DNA of 64,000 nt from Streptomyces sp. Ru71. Lineage in GTDB: Bacteria; Actinomycetota; Actinomycetes; Streptomycetales; Streptomycetaceae. The stretch covers positions 16,300 through 80,299 of the forward strand of contig NZ_PQSS01000033.1 in NCBI RefSeq assembly GCF_002920535.1, given 5' to 3'. Shown here piece after piece: positions 1 to 7,092 of the stretch. Each line of letters starts with the position of its first letter. The stretch's first letter is position 1. The notes under the pieces are model-generated. The model made no database searches, was not told where the DNA came from, and was given only the letters and a program-made list of their open reading frames with translations. Both the position numbers and the translations under genes were made by a program.

Positions 1-670
1 CGAATGCCGGGGACTTGCCGCCCAGTTCGAGGGTGACCGGGGTGAGGTGCTCGGCGGCGGCCCGCATGACGATACGGCCGACGGCGCCGTTGCCGGTGTA
101 GAAGATGTGGTCGAACCGCTCGGCGAGCAGGGCCGTGGTCTCCGCGACGCCGCCCTCGACGACGGCGACGGCGTCGGTGTCGAGGTGGGCGGGCAGCAGC
201 CGGGCCAGTGCGGCGGAGGTGGCCGGTGCCAGCTCGCTGGGCTTGACGATCACGGCGTTGCCGGCGGCGAGGGCGCCCACCAGCGGGGCGAGCAGGAGCT
301 GGGCGGGGTAGTTCCAGGGCGCGATGACGAGGACGACGCCGAGCGGGTCGTACTGCGTCCAGGCGGTGGCGTCGGTGCCGAGGTGGGGCGGGACGGGGGC
401 GGGCTCCGGGCGCAGCCAGGTGTCGAGGTGGTCGAGGGTGTGGTCGATCTCCCGGATCGTGAAGTCGATCTCCGTGCGGTAGGCCTCCGCCTCGCTCTTG
501 CCGAGGTCGGTGTGGAGGGCGGCGGCCAGCTCGGCGCCCTGGTCGGTGAGCATCGCGCGCAGGGCGCGCAGCTGGGCGGTGCGCCATGCGACGGGCTTGG
601 TGCGGCCGGTGCGGAACGTGGCGCGCAGCCGGGCGACGGTGCCGGTGATCTGCTCGGGGGTCTGGTTCAC
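1..670 (-). CDS. Aldehyde dehydrogenase family protein (N-terminal part, runs off left edge)
   Basis: The first 223 codons of an NAD(P)-dependent aldehyde dehydrogenase, which oxidises aldehydes to carboxylic acids in the cytoplasm. The start is a GTG at 670-668, preceded by an AGGAGG-like ribosome site at 673-678. Visible ALDH landmarks are the PWNYP motif (residues 118-122), the cofactor-binding KPSE (143-146), FYTGNGAVGR (190-199) and the LELGGKSP motif carrying the general-base glutamate (about residue 215). The catalytic cysteine and the oligomerisation domain lie outside the window. The sequence is closest in style to class 3-like ALDHs, which lack a long N-terminal extension. The substrate cannot be told. 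Family assignment is certain; the physiological role is not. Confidence 0.95.
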   Translation of the reverse strand, partial: MNQTPEQITGTVARLRATFRTGRTKPVAWRTAQLRALRAMLTDQGAELAAALHTDLGKSEAEAYRTEIDFTIREIDHTLDHLDTWLRPEPAPVPPHLGTDATAWTQYDPLGVVLVIAPWNYPAQLLLAPLVGALAAGNAVIVKPSELAPATSAALARLLPAHLDTDAVAVVEGGVAETTALLAERFDHIFYTGNGAVGRIVMRAAAEHLTPVTLELGGKSPAF

Positions 671-812
671 GATGCCTCCTCGGTAGGTGCAGTTGCCAAC
701 CTTTCAGGTACCGAAATGAATTCCCAGAGGCCGGCACAGTGATCGGCCTCACGTGCCCGTCCCGCATCGCCGCTCCGAACTCACGTCGCCGGCCCACACC
801 GGCGCCGCGGGC

Positions 813-2000
813 TCACGTGACCAGCTCCCGCCGGCGCCGCTCCAGATACCGGCGCTCGGCCGGTCCGGGGGCCAGTGCCAGCGCCCGGTCGTAGGCGTCC
901 AGGGCCTCGGCCGTGCGCCCCAGCCGGCGCAGCAGGTCGGCGTGTACCGCGTGGAAGACGTGGTAGCCGTCCAGGTCCAGGGCGTCGACGAGGGCGAGGG
1001 CCGGCTCGGCGCCCTCGGTCTCGGCCACGGCGACCGCGCGGTTGAGGGCGACGACGGGGCTCGGCGCGAGGGCCATGAGCTGGTCGTACAGCTGCCGGAT
1101 CTGGCCCCAGTCGGTGGCCTCGGCGCTCGGCGCGTCACTGTGGACGGCGTTGATCGCGGCCTGGATCTGGTACGGGCCGGGCCGGCCGCGGCGCAGGCAG
1201 CGGCGGACCAGGTCCTGTCCCTCGGCGATCAGCGTCCGGTCCCAGCGGGAGCGGTCCTGCTCGGGCAGCGGGACGAGGGCGCCGTCGGCGTCGGTGCGGG
1301 CCGGGCGGCGGGACTCGGTGAGCAGCAGCAGCGCGAGCAGGCCGGTGACCTCGGGTTCGTCGGGCATCAGTTCGGCCAGCAGCCGGGCCAGGCGCACGGC
1401 CTCGGCGCACAGGCCCGGATCACCGTCGTATCCCTCGTTGTAGATCAGGTAGACGACGGCCAGCACTCCGCGCAGCCGGTCCGGCAGATCGGCGTCCCGG
1501 GGGACGCGGTAGGGGATGCCGGCGTTGCGGATCTTCGCCTTGGCACGCACCAGGCGCTGGGCCATGGTCGGTTCGGGGACGAGGAAGGCGCGGGCGATCT
1601 GCGCGGTGCCGAGCCCGCCGAGCAGCCGCAGGGTGAGGGCGACCTGAGCCGGGACGGCCAGCGCGGGGTGGCAGCAGGTGAAGATCAGGCGGAGCCGGTC
1701 GTCGCGCACGGGTCCCTCCTCGGCGGGCGGATCGGCGGCGTACAGCCGGGCCGCCTCGGCGTGCCGGGCGTCGCGGCCGGCCTCGCGGCGCAGCCGGTCG
1801 ATGGCACGGTTGCGGGCGGTGGTGATGATCCACCCGGCGGGGCTCGGCGGGACGCCCTTGTCCGGCCAGGTCCGCACGGCCACCGTGAAGGCGTCCTGCA
1901 CCGCTTCCTCGGCGAGGTCGATGTCGCCGAGGAAGCGCACCAGGACGGCGACCGCACGGCCGTACTCCGCGCGGAAGACCGACTCGACGTCCGCTGTCAT
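813..2000 (-). CDS. ECF42-type RNA polymerase sigma factor with C-terminal TPR-like extension
   Basis: A 395-residue extracytoplasmic-function sigma factor. Residues about 1-80 form region 2 (DIDLAEEAVQDAF, then the GWIITTARNRAIDRLRR stretch). Residues about 105-170 form region 4 (IFTCCHPAL, then a helix-turn-helix around GTAQIARAFLVPEPTMAQRL). The remaining 220 residues are an alpha-helical, TPR-like extension with NEGYDG and an AEALDAYDRALALAP repeat near the end. That extension and the adjacent DGPF/YciI protein define the ECF42 group, which has no classical anti-sigma factor. The ATG overlaps the stop of the upstream DGPF gene by one base (TGATG), so the two are translationally coupled. 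The signal sensed is unknown; ECF42 activity is thought to be controlled through the extension or the DGPF partner. Confidence 0.93.
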   Translation of the reverse strand: MTADVESVFRAEYGRAVAVLVRFLGDIDLAEEAVQDAFTVAVRTWPDKGVPPSPAGWIITTARNRAIDRLRREAGRDARHAEAARLYAADPPAEEGPVRDDRLRLIFTCCHPALAVPAQVALTLRLLGGLGTAQIARAFLVPEPTMAQRLVRAKAKIRNAGIPYRVPRDADLPDRLRGVLAVVYLIYNEGYDGDPGLCAEAVRLARLLAELMPDEPEVTGLLALLLLTESRRPARTDADGALVPLPEQDRSRWDRTLIAEGQDLVRRCLRRGRPGPYQIQAAINAVHSDAPSAEATDWGQIRQLYDQLMALAPSPVVALNRAVAVAETEGAEPALALVDALDLDGYHVFHAVHADLLRRLGRTAEALDAYDRALALAPGPAERRYLERRRRELVT

Positions 2001-2350
2001 CAGTCCGCTTCGCCCATGAAGGGCCGTACCTCGATCGGCAGGGTGGTGGCGAGGGCGGCCTTGCGGCCCCATTCCAGGGCCGCGTCCAGGTCGGGCGCCT
2101 TGATCAGGCAGATGCCGCCGAGGTGCTCCTTGCCCTCCGCGTACGGCCCGTCGGTGATCAGCACCTCGCCGCCCTCGGGGCGCAGCACGGTGGAGGACTC
2201 CGGTCCGTGCAGCCCCCCGGCGAACACCCAGGCCCCGGCCTGGCGCAGTTCCCGGTGGAAGACCTCCAGGTTCCTGCCGATCCCGGCGAGCACCTCGGGG
2301 GCGGGCGGCTCGCCGACCGGCTGCATCACGCTGAGCAGGTAGTGCTTCAT
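2000..2350 (-). CDS. DGPF / YCII-related domain protein, ECF42 partner
   Basis: A 116-residue small protein of the YciI-like/DGPF family (ferredoxin-like alpha+beta fold). The signature DGPY sits in ITDGPYAEGKEHLGG in the second half; the start MKHYLLSVMQP is typical. I chose the ATG at 2350 because a GAGGAG ribosome site lies just upstream (forward strand ctcctc, 2357-2362) and homologues begin there; an upstream in-frame ATG at 2383 is less likely. It is the first gene of a two-gene unit with the ECF42 sigma factor. In the family DGPF genes are the usual neighbours and targets of ECF42 factors; the biochemical function is unknown. Confidence 0.92.
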   Translation of the reverse strand: MKHYLLSVMQPVGEPPAPEVLAGIGRNLEVFHRELRQAGAWVFAGGLHGPESSTVLRPEGGEVLITDGPYAEGKEHLGGICLIKAPDLDAALEWGRKAALATTLPIEVRPFMGEAD

Positions 2351-2402
2351 GACGGCCTCCTCGGCCTCGTGGGGTTGTGTCACCTCCTACACGAACGACG
2401 AC

Positions 2403-2423
2403 GCCCGGGATCGACACCCGGGC
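2403..2423 (-). promoter_or_regulatory. Candidate ECF42-type promoter element inside an inverted repeat
   Basis: The 7-bp arms GCCCGGG and CCCGGGC (2403-2409 and 2417-2423) flank a 7-nt centre. Read on the minus strand, positions 2416-2411 are TGTCGA, about 60 nt upstream of the DGPF start codon. As I recall, TGTCGA resembles the -35 element reported for ECF42 promoters in Streptomyces venezuelae, with CGAC or CGTC as the -10. CGTC does occur downstream, but at a shorter spacing than I would expect. The element could instead be a simple hairpin of the divergently transcribed acyl-CoA dehydrogenase gene. Confidence 0.4.
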
Positions 2424-2449
2424 CGGGCAGATCGGGAAAAATCTTCGGC

Positions 2450-3497
2450 ATGACCATCGCCGCACACCCCCTCGTCGCCCGCGCCCGGCAGCTCGCGGAC
2501 GACGTCCTCGCCCCGCACGCCGAACGCGTCGACCAGGACGGGGGTGCCCGCGAGCCACATCGAGGCGGTGAAACGCTCGGGGCTGCTCGGGGTGAACGCG
2601 CCGGCGGAGTACGGCGGGGCGGCGGCGCCGGGTGCGGTGGCGCGGGAGACGGCGGAGATCCTCGCCGGGGCGTGCTGCGCGACCTGGTTCGTGCAGACGC
2701 AGCACCACACGCCGGTGCAGACGCTCGCCGGGAGCGACGCGCCGGTGCGGGAGCGGCTGCTGGGCCCGCTGGCGCGCGGGGAACTGCTCGCGGGTGTGGC
2801 CTACGCGCATCTGCGGGCGCATCCGCGCACCCCGGTCCGGGTGACACGGGAGCGCGGCGGGCGGCGCTTTGACGGGACCGTGCCCTGGTACACCGGGTGG
2901 GGCCTGAACGACGTGATGCTGCTCGCCGGGATCAGCGAGGACGACGAGGCGCTGTTCGCGTTCACCGAGGCGCGCGAGCAGCCCGGGCTGCGGGCGTCGG
3001 AGCCGATGCGGCTGGCGGCGCTGACCGCCTCGCGGACGGTGTCCCTGGAGCTGGACGGGCTGTGGGTGGGCGAGGACGCCGTGGTGCTGCGGATGCCGTA
3101 CGCGCGGTGGGCGCAGGGCGACCGGGTGAAGACGGTGAGCGCCTCACCGGCGGTGTTCGGCGTCGCCGAGGCGGCGCTGCGCCTGCTGGACGACGGCACC
3201 GCGGGGCCGTTTCGGCGGCGCCTGGCCGAGGTGCGGCGCCGGGCCTACGCGCTGGCGGACCATCCGCTGCCGCACGAACACCTGGAGGAGCGGCTGGCGT
3301 TGCGCACCGAGGCGCAGGAAGTGATGCGGGCGGCCACCACCGCGGCGGTGGTGGCCGGTGGCGGGCGGTCGCTGGCGCTCGGCAGCCGGGCGCAGCGGCT
3401 GGCCAGGGAGGCGATGTTCCTGCTGGTGCAGGGCCAGACGCCGCTGACACGCCGGGCGCATCTGGACGCCCTGGCTCATCCCGCGAAGGGCACCTGA
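2450..3497 (+). pseudogene. Acyl-CoA dehydrogenase-like protein, disrupted by a +1 frameshift
   Basis: The reading frame opens at ATG 2450 (MTIAAHPLVARARQLADDV, a typical acyl-CoA dehydrogenase N-terminus) but after about 31 codons the homology jumps to another frame. A run of five G at 2540-2544 is one base too long; with four G the reading would continue DGVPASHIEAVKRSGLLG into the 317-codon open frame that ends at 3497. The joined protein would have about 348 residues, somewhat short for the family (about 380), with an acyl-CoA dehydrogenase middle part (residues about 35-210) and a helical C-terminal domain. Adjacency to the ssu genes suggests a desulfurisation-type member, but this is inference. 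It ends convergently with ssuD, overlapping it by 22 bases. Either a real frameshift mutation or a homopolymer sequencing error. Confidence 0.8.
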
Positions 3498-4618
3498 GCG
3501 GCCGGGTTCGCCTCCGCGGCGAAGGGGTGCCGCCACAGGCCCTGTTCGGCCAGCCGGGGCAGTACGCCCTCGCCGAACCAGTACGCCTCCTCCAGGTGCG
3601 GATAGCCGGACAGCACGAACTCCTCGATGCCCAGCGCCGCGTACTCCTTGATGCGTTCGGCGACCTCGTCGTGGCTGCCGACCAGGGCGGTGCCCGCGCC
3701 GCCGCGCACCAGGCCGATGCCGGCCCACAGGTTGGGGTGGATCTCCAGGCCGTCCCGGTTGCCGCCGTGCAGGGCGAGCATGCGCCGCTGGCCCTCCGAC
3801 TCGCTGCGGGCGAGGCCCTCCTGGACGGCCCGCACGGTCTGCGGGTCGAACCCCTTGAGCAGCCGGTCCGCCTCCGCCCAGGCCTCGGCGGCGGTGTCGC
3901 GGGTGATGACGTGCAGCCGGATGCCGAAGCGCAGGGTGCGGCCGTGCCCGGCGGCGAGCCCGCTGATCCAGGCGATCTTCTCGGCGACCTGGGCGGGAGG
4001 CTCGCCCCAGGTGAGGTAGACGTCGGCGTGGCGGGCGGCGATCTCGCCGGCGACGGGCGAGGAGCCGCCGAAGTACACCTCGGGGACGGGGTCGGGCAGC
4101 CGGGCGAGCGTCGCGTCCTCGACCCGCAGGTGCTCGCCGTCCAGATCGACGCTCTTGCCCGCCCACAGCTCCCGCACGATCTGGAGGAATTCGCCGGTAC
4201 GGCGGTAGCGGGCGTCCTTGTCGAGGAAGTCGCCGTAGGCGCGCTGCTCGTGGCTCTCGCCGCCGGTGACGACGTTGAGCAGCAGCCGTCCGCCGGAGTG
4301 CCGCTGGAAGGTGGACGCCATCTGCGCGGCGAGCGTCGGCGAGACGAAGCCGGGCCGGAAGGCGACGAGGAACTTCAGGCGCTCGGTGTGGCGGCTGACC
4401 ATCGCGGTGGTCAGCCACGCGTCCTCGCACCAGGCCCCGGTCGGGGTGAGCGCGCCGGTGAAGCCGAGGTCCTCGGCGGCGCGCGCGATCTGGCTCAGAT
4501 AGGCGACCGTGGGCGGCCGGTCCCGTCCGAAGGCGGTCGCCGGTGTGCCGTGGCCGCCGCCGACGACATGGCGGCTGTCGCCGTTGGTGGGCAGGAACCA
4601 GTGGAAGGTGAGGGACAC
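3476..4618 (-). CDS. ssuD: FMNH2-dependent alkanesulfonate monooxygenase (SsuD)
   Basis: A 380-residue bacterial-luciferase-like TIM-barrel enzyme that cleaves the C-S bond of alkanesulfonates with FMNH2 and O2, releasing sulfite and an aldehyde for use as a sulfur source. The length and sequence match SsuD closely: N-terminal FHWFLPTNGDSRH, LLLNVVTGGESHEQ in the middle, YFGGSSPVAGEIAARHADVYLTWGE and the C-terminal GYPHLEEAYWFGEGVLP. It lies 36 bases downstream of the FMN reductase gene that would supply FMNH2, so the two form a two-component system in one operon behind a cysteine-containing leader peptide. No ssuABC transporter is visible in this window. Cytoplasmic. Confidence 0.96.
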   Translation of the reverse strand: MSLTFHWFLPTNGDSRHVVGGGHGTPATAFGRDRPPTVAYLSQIARAAEDLGFTGALTPTGAWCEDAWLTTAMVSRHTERLKFLVAFRPGFVSPTLAAQMASTFQRHSGGRLLLNVVTGGESHEQRAYGDFLDKDARYRRTGEFLQIVRELWAGKSVDLDGEHLRVEDATLARLPDPVPEVYFGGSSPVAGEIAARHADVYLTWGEPPAQVAEKIAWISGLAAGHGRTLRFGIRLHVITRDTAAEAWAEADRLLKGFDPQTVRAVQEGLARSESEGQRRMLALHGGNRDGLEIHPNLWAGIGLVRGGAGTALVGSHDEVAERIKEYAALGIEEFVLSGYPHLEEAYWFGEGVLPRLAEQGLWRHPFAAEANPAAQVPFAG

Positions 4619-4654
4619 GCGGGGTCTCCGATCGGATCGCTTCGGTGGGCGTGC

Positions 4655-5209
4655 TCAGCTCGCCGCGGCCAGGACCGGGCTGCGGTGCAGGGCCGCCGCG
4701 AACTGGTCGACGACCTGGCCGAGGGCCTCGGCGGTGGCCGGGGCGACGGTCACGGAGCCGTCCTCGCGGACGGTGATGTCCTTGTCGAGGGTGAACCAGC
4801 CCGGGACGATGTGGGCGGCGCCCATGGAGTTGAGCACCGGGCGCAGGGCGTAGTCGAGGGCGAGTACGTGCGCGGTGCTGCCGCCGGTGGCCAGCGGCAG
4901 CACGGTCCTGCCGGTGAGGGCGTACTGCGGGAGCAGGTCCAGCAGCGCCTTGAGCACGCCGGAGTACGCCGCCTTGTAGACGGGGGTGGCGACGACGACG
5001 CCGTCGGCGCGGGCGAAGAGTTCGGTCGCCTCGACGATCGCGGGGTGGCGGAAGTCGGCGCCGAGGAGTGCCTCGGCGGGGATGGTGCGTACGTCGAGCG
5101 GGACGACGTCGTGGCCCTGTGCGGTCAGCCGCTGGTCGAGGTGGCGCAGCAGGCGGGCGGTGCGCGAGGAGGCGGAGGGGCTGCCGGAGACGGACAGGAC
5201 GGTGGCCAT
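4655..5209 (-). CDS. ssuE: NADPH-dependent FMN reductase (SsuE-like)
   Basis: A 184-residue flavodoxin-fold reductase. The phosphate-binding loop SGSPSASSRT is at residues 8-17, and the ATPVYKAAYSGVLKALLDLLP segment (around residue 80) is characteristic of the SsuE/MsuE group. It reduces FMN with NAD(P)H and passes FMNH2 to the monooxygenase encoded immediately downstream. The ATG at 5209 was chosen over an upstream open frame (to 5299) because it has a GAGGAC ribosome site nearby (forward strand gtcctc, 5214-5219) and because family members start with MATVLSVSGSP. Operon with ssuD; expression is probably controlled by sulfur supply through the leader peptide about 200 nt upstream. Confidence 0.95.
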   Translation of the reverse strand: MATVLSVSGSPSASSRTARLLRHLDQRLTAQGHDVVPLDVRTIPAEALLGADFRHPAIVEATELFARADGVVVATPVYKAAYSGVLKALLDLLPQYALTGRTVLPLATGGSTAHVLALDYALRPVLNSMGAAHIVPGWFTLDKDITVREDGSVTVAPATAEALGQVVDQFAAALHRSPVLAAAS

Positions 5210-5411
5210 GGGTGTCCTCTTTCTTGCGGAACCCCGTTGCGGAGGGTGCGCGGGGGCGAGCGTGCGCCGTCGAGGTGCGGCGCGGGTGAGCGGCGGCACG
5301 GATGAGGCGCGATACGGGCGCGGGGAGAAGGGAAGGCGGGCACGCCGGAATCAAGGCAGGCGGCAGGGAGCCGAACCGGGCGGCCGGGGGAGGAAGAGAC
5401 GCGGCGCGGGG

Positions 5412-5489
5412 TCAGGCCGCGAGGCGACAGGAGGAGCTGGAGACACGCGCGAGGTCGACGTGGCGTCGCCGCGTGAGGTCCAGTCGCAT
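5412..5489 (-). CDS. Cysteine-containing leader peptide of the ssu operon
   Basis: A 25-codon open frame, MRLDLT then RRRHVDLARVSSSSC then RLAA, followed by TGA. The RRHVDL...C pattern is the signature of the short leader peptides found upstream of sulfur-assimilation genes in Streptomyces. Related cysteine-rich leaders in mycobacteria act as cysteine-responsive attenuators. The start can be the ATG at 5489 or an in-frame ATG two codons upstream (5495, MTMRLD). It is encoded about 200 nt before ssuE on the same strand. Probable role in cis: ribosome stalling or slow translation at the Cys codon when cysteine is scarce would raise ssuED expression. The attenuator structure itself was not identified by eye. 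Confidence 0.85.
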   Translation of the reverse strand: MRLDLTRRRHVDLARVSSSSCRLAA

Positions 5490-5502
5490 CGTCATGCCGT
5501 TG

Positions 5503-5532
5503 ATCGTCTCAGCCGTGTCCGAGAACCGTCAA
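5503..5532 (-). promoter_or_regulatory. Candidate promoter of the leader peptide-ssuED operon
   Basis: Read on the minus strand, TTGACG (5532-5527) is followed after 18 bp by GACGAT (5508-5503), a sigma-70-like promoter with a good -35 and a weak -10. The transcription start would fall near 5496, directly at or a few bases before the leader peptide ATG, giving a leaderless or nearly leaderless mRNA. That fits the translation-based control proposed for such leaders. By-eye prediction only. Confidence 0.45.
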
Positions 5533-5653
5533 GCTGCTGCCGACCCCTGTGACCTCTACACATAAGGATTGAATAAGCGCAGAATAAGACAAAGCGGCGC
5601 TTACCGCTCACCGCACCTGACGCGGTCGGCCAGCAAGTCAAAGGAGACGAGTC

Positions 5654-6121
5654 ATGGCCAACCTCTCGCACGGCAGGGGTGACATCACCACTCACCCGGA
5701 TGTCTCCGAAATGCAGGCACGTTACGCCCGCATGCTCGGCGGTCGCGATGTGGCGCTCGTGGACGGACCGGTGTTCCTGCTCGGTCTGTACTGCGCCGTG
5801 TCCCCGTGGATCGTCCACTACACGACCAGCCAGCCCCCGCTCGTGACGCACAACCTGATCATCGGCATCGCGATCGGCCTCCTGGCCCTCGGATTCACCC
5901 GCGCCCCCGAGCGCATGTACGGCCTGAGCTGGGCCATGTGCGCGCTGGGCATCTGGATGATCATCGCCCCGTGGGTCGTCGGCAGCAGCCCCGACACGGG
6001 TGTGGTGGTGAACAACGTCATCATCGGCGCGCTGGCGCTGGTCCTGGGCATGATGTGCGCCGGCACCGCGGCGAGGAGCACGCCGAGGACCTACGGCGAG
6101 GGCATGACGCCGCGGCCGTGA
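5654..6121 (+). CDS. SPW-repeat membrane protein
   Basis: A 155-residue integral membrane protein with two copies of the SPW motif: SPWIVHY near residue 52 and APWVVGSS near residue 112. Four hydrophobic segments (about residues 37-56, 68-84, 93-112 and 121-138) are predicted. The first 30 residues are polar and probably cytoplasmic. A GGAGACGAG ribosome site precedes the ATG. The family is widespread in actinobacteria and of unknown function. A strong hairpin terminator follows about 65 bases after the stop, so it is probably transcribed alone. Confidence 0.88.
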   Translation: MANLSHGRGDITTHPDVSEMQARYARMLGGRDVALVDGPVFLLGLYCAVSPWIVHYTTSQPPLVTHNLIIGIAIGLLALGFTRAPERMYGLSWAMCALGIWMIIAPWVVGSSPDTGVVVNNVIIGALALVLGMMCAGTAARSTPRTYGEGMTPRP

Positions 6122-6186
6122 CCCTGGAGGCCGCAACCCTGAACCATGAGGTGAGGCACCGCAGGAGAAGAAGGTGAAGGAAACAC

Positions 6187-6215
6187 GGGCCGGCCCGCAC
6201 GACACGGGCCGGCCC
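6187..6215 (+). terminator. Rho-independent-type terminator after the SPW gene
   Basis: Two copies of the self-complementary 10-mer GGGCCGGCCC (6187-6196 and 6206-6215) are separated by 9 nt, so they form a 10-bp all-GC stem. There is only a short T-rich stretch afterwards, as is common for Streptomyces terminators. Confidence 0.75.
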
Positions 6216-6301
6216 TTCGTGCGCCCCAGCCGGAAAAAAGCAGGTCAGAGCGATGGTGACCGTTTCGCGGTGATTGCGATCCCCCACCGAAGGAAAGCTC
6301 T

Positions 6302-7006
6302 GTGATGCGTGCCCCTCGGACCCTGCGTACCGCCCTCGTCGCCGCCGGCGTCACCGCCGCCCTGGGCGCGTCGGCCGCCGGTGCCTTCGCCGCCCCGCCG
6401 GCGCCCGCCGCCCAGGCCGCCGCGCCGGCCGCGCCCGCGCACAGCCCGCACCCGGCCGAGCGCGTGTACGTCAAGACGGTGAAGCTCGCGGACAAGGTCT
6501 CCCTGGCGAAGGTCTTCAGGACCGGCAAGCACCGCTACGAGGCGGAGATCTGGGCCAAGGGCGTCAAGTACGGCACCCTCGTCGCGCACGGCAAGCCCGC
6601 GCACGGCCGCAGCAACGGCCTCCACGTCACCCTGCGGCCGAACGGCACGGTCACCTCCTGGGTCGAGCGCGCCAAGCCGAAGCCGGTCGTCAAGCGGGTG
6701 CTGGTGGCCTCCGCACCGCTGGCCGACGGCGTGTCCACCGCCCGGATCTACAAGGTGACCGCCCACCACCACGAGGCCGACATCTACGCCCACGGCGTCC
6801 GCATGGGCACCCTGGTCGCCGACGGTCGCGCCGCGTACGGCGAGCACAACGGCCTGCACATCGTGCTGCGGCCGGACGGCCGGATCGGCTCGTGGCTCGA
6901 CCGGACGCCGGCACCCGCCCCGCAGCCGGACGACGACCCGCAGGACGAGCCCACCGCTGCCGACGCCCCGCGGCAGGCGGACGCCACGAGCCTCGCCGCG
7001 CTCTGA
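6302..7006 (+). CDS. Secreted protein with two tandem about 65-residue repeats (function unknown)
   Basis: A 234-residue protein with a Sec signal peptide (RTLRTALVAAGVTAALGASAAGAFA, cleavage near residue 30), an Ala/Pro-rich linker to residue 50 and then two homologous units at about 56-122 and 130-201. Shared positions include EAxIxAxGVxxGTLVAxGxAxxGxxNGLHxxLRPxGxxxSW. The C-terminal 30 residues are acidic and disordered. The start can be the GTG at 6302 or the ATG at 6305; both follow AAGGAAAG. No enzymatic motif was recognised, and Cys is absent from the mature part. Likely an extracellular or wall-associated binding protein, but this is a guess from architecture. Confidence 0.85.
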   Translation: MMRAPRTLRTALVAAGVTAALGASAAGAFAAPPAPAAQAAAPAAPAHSPHPAERVYVKTVKLADKVSLAKVFRTGKHRYEAEIWAKGVKYGTLVAHGKPAHGRSNGLHVTLRPNGTVTSWVERAKPKPVVKRVLVASAPLADGVSTARIYKVTAHHHEADIYAHGVRMGTLVADGRAAYGEHNGLHIVLRPDGRIGSWLDRTPAPAPQPDDDPQDEPTAADAPRQADATSLAAL

Positions 7007-7092
7007 GGCCCGGGCGCCTCACCGCGGGTGGGCGCCCGGCCGCCGGCGGTGGACGAGGCCCGGCCGGGACCTCCTCCACCGCCCGCGGGCGT

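Noticed and set aside
47..742. A 231-codon plus-strand open frame at the left edge
   Set aside because: It is antisense to a clear aldehyde dehydrogenase with PWNYP and LELGGKSP motifs.
2897..5305. An 802-codon plus-strand open frame
   Set aside because: Composition is Gly/Ala/Arg-biased with no domain, and it lies antisense to ssuD and ssuE, which have clear family motifs.
6187..6215. Direct repeat of GGGCCGGCCC as a possible integration site or regulator site
   Set aside because: The unit is self-complementary and follows a stop codon, so a terminator stem is the simpler reading.
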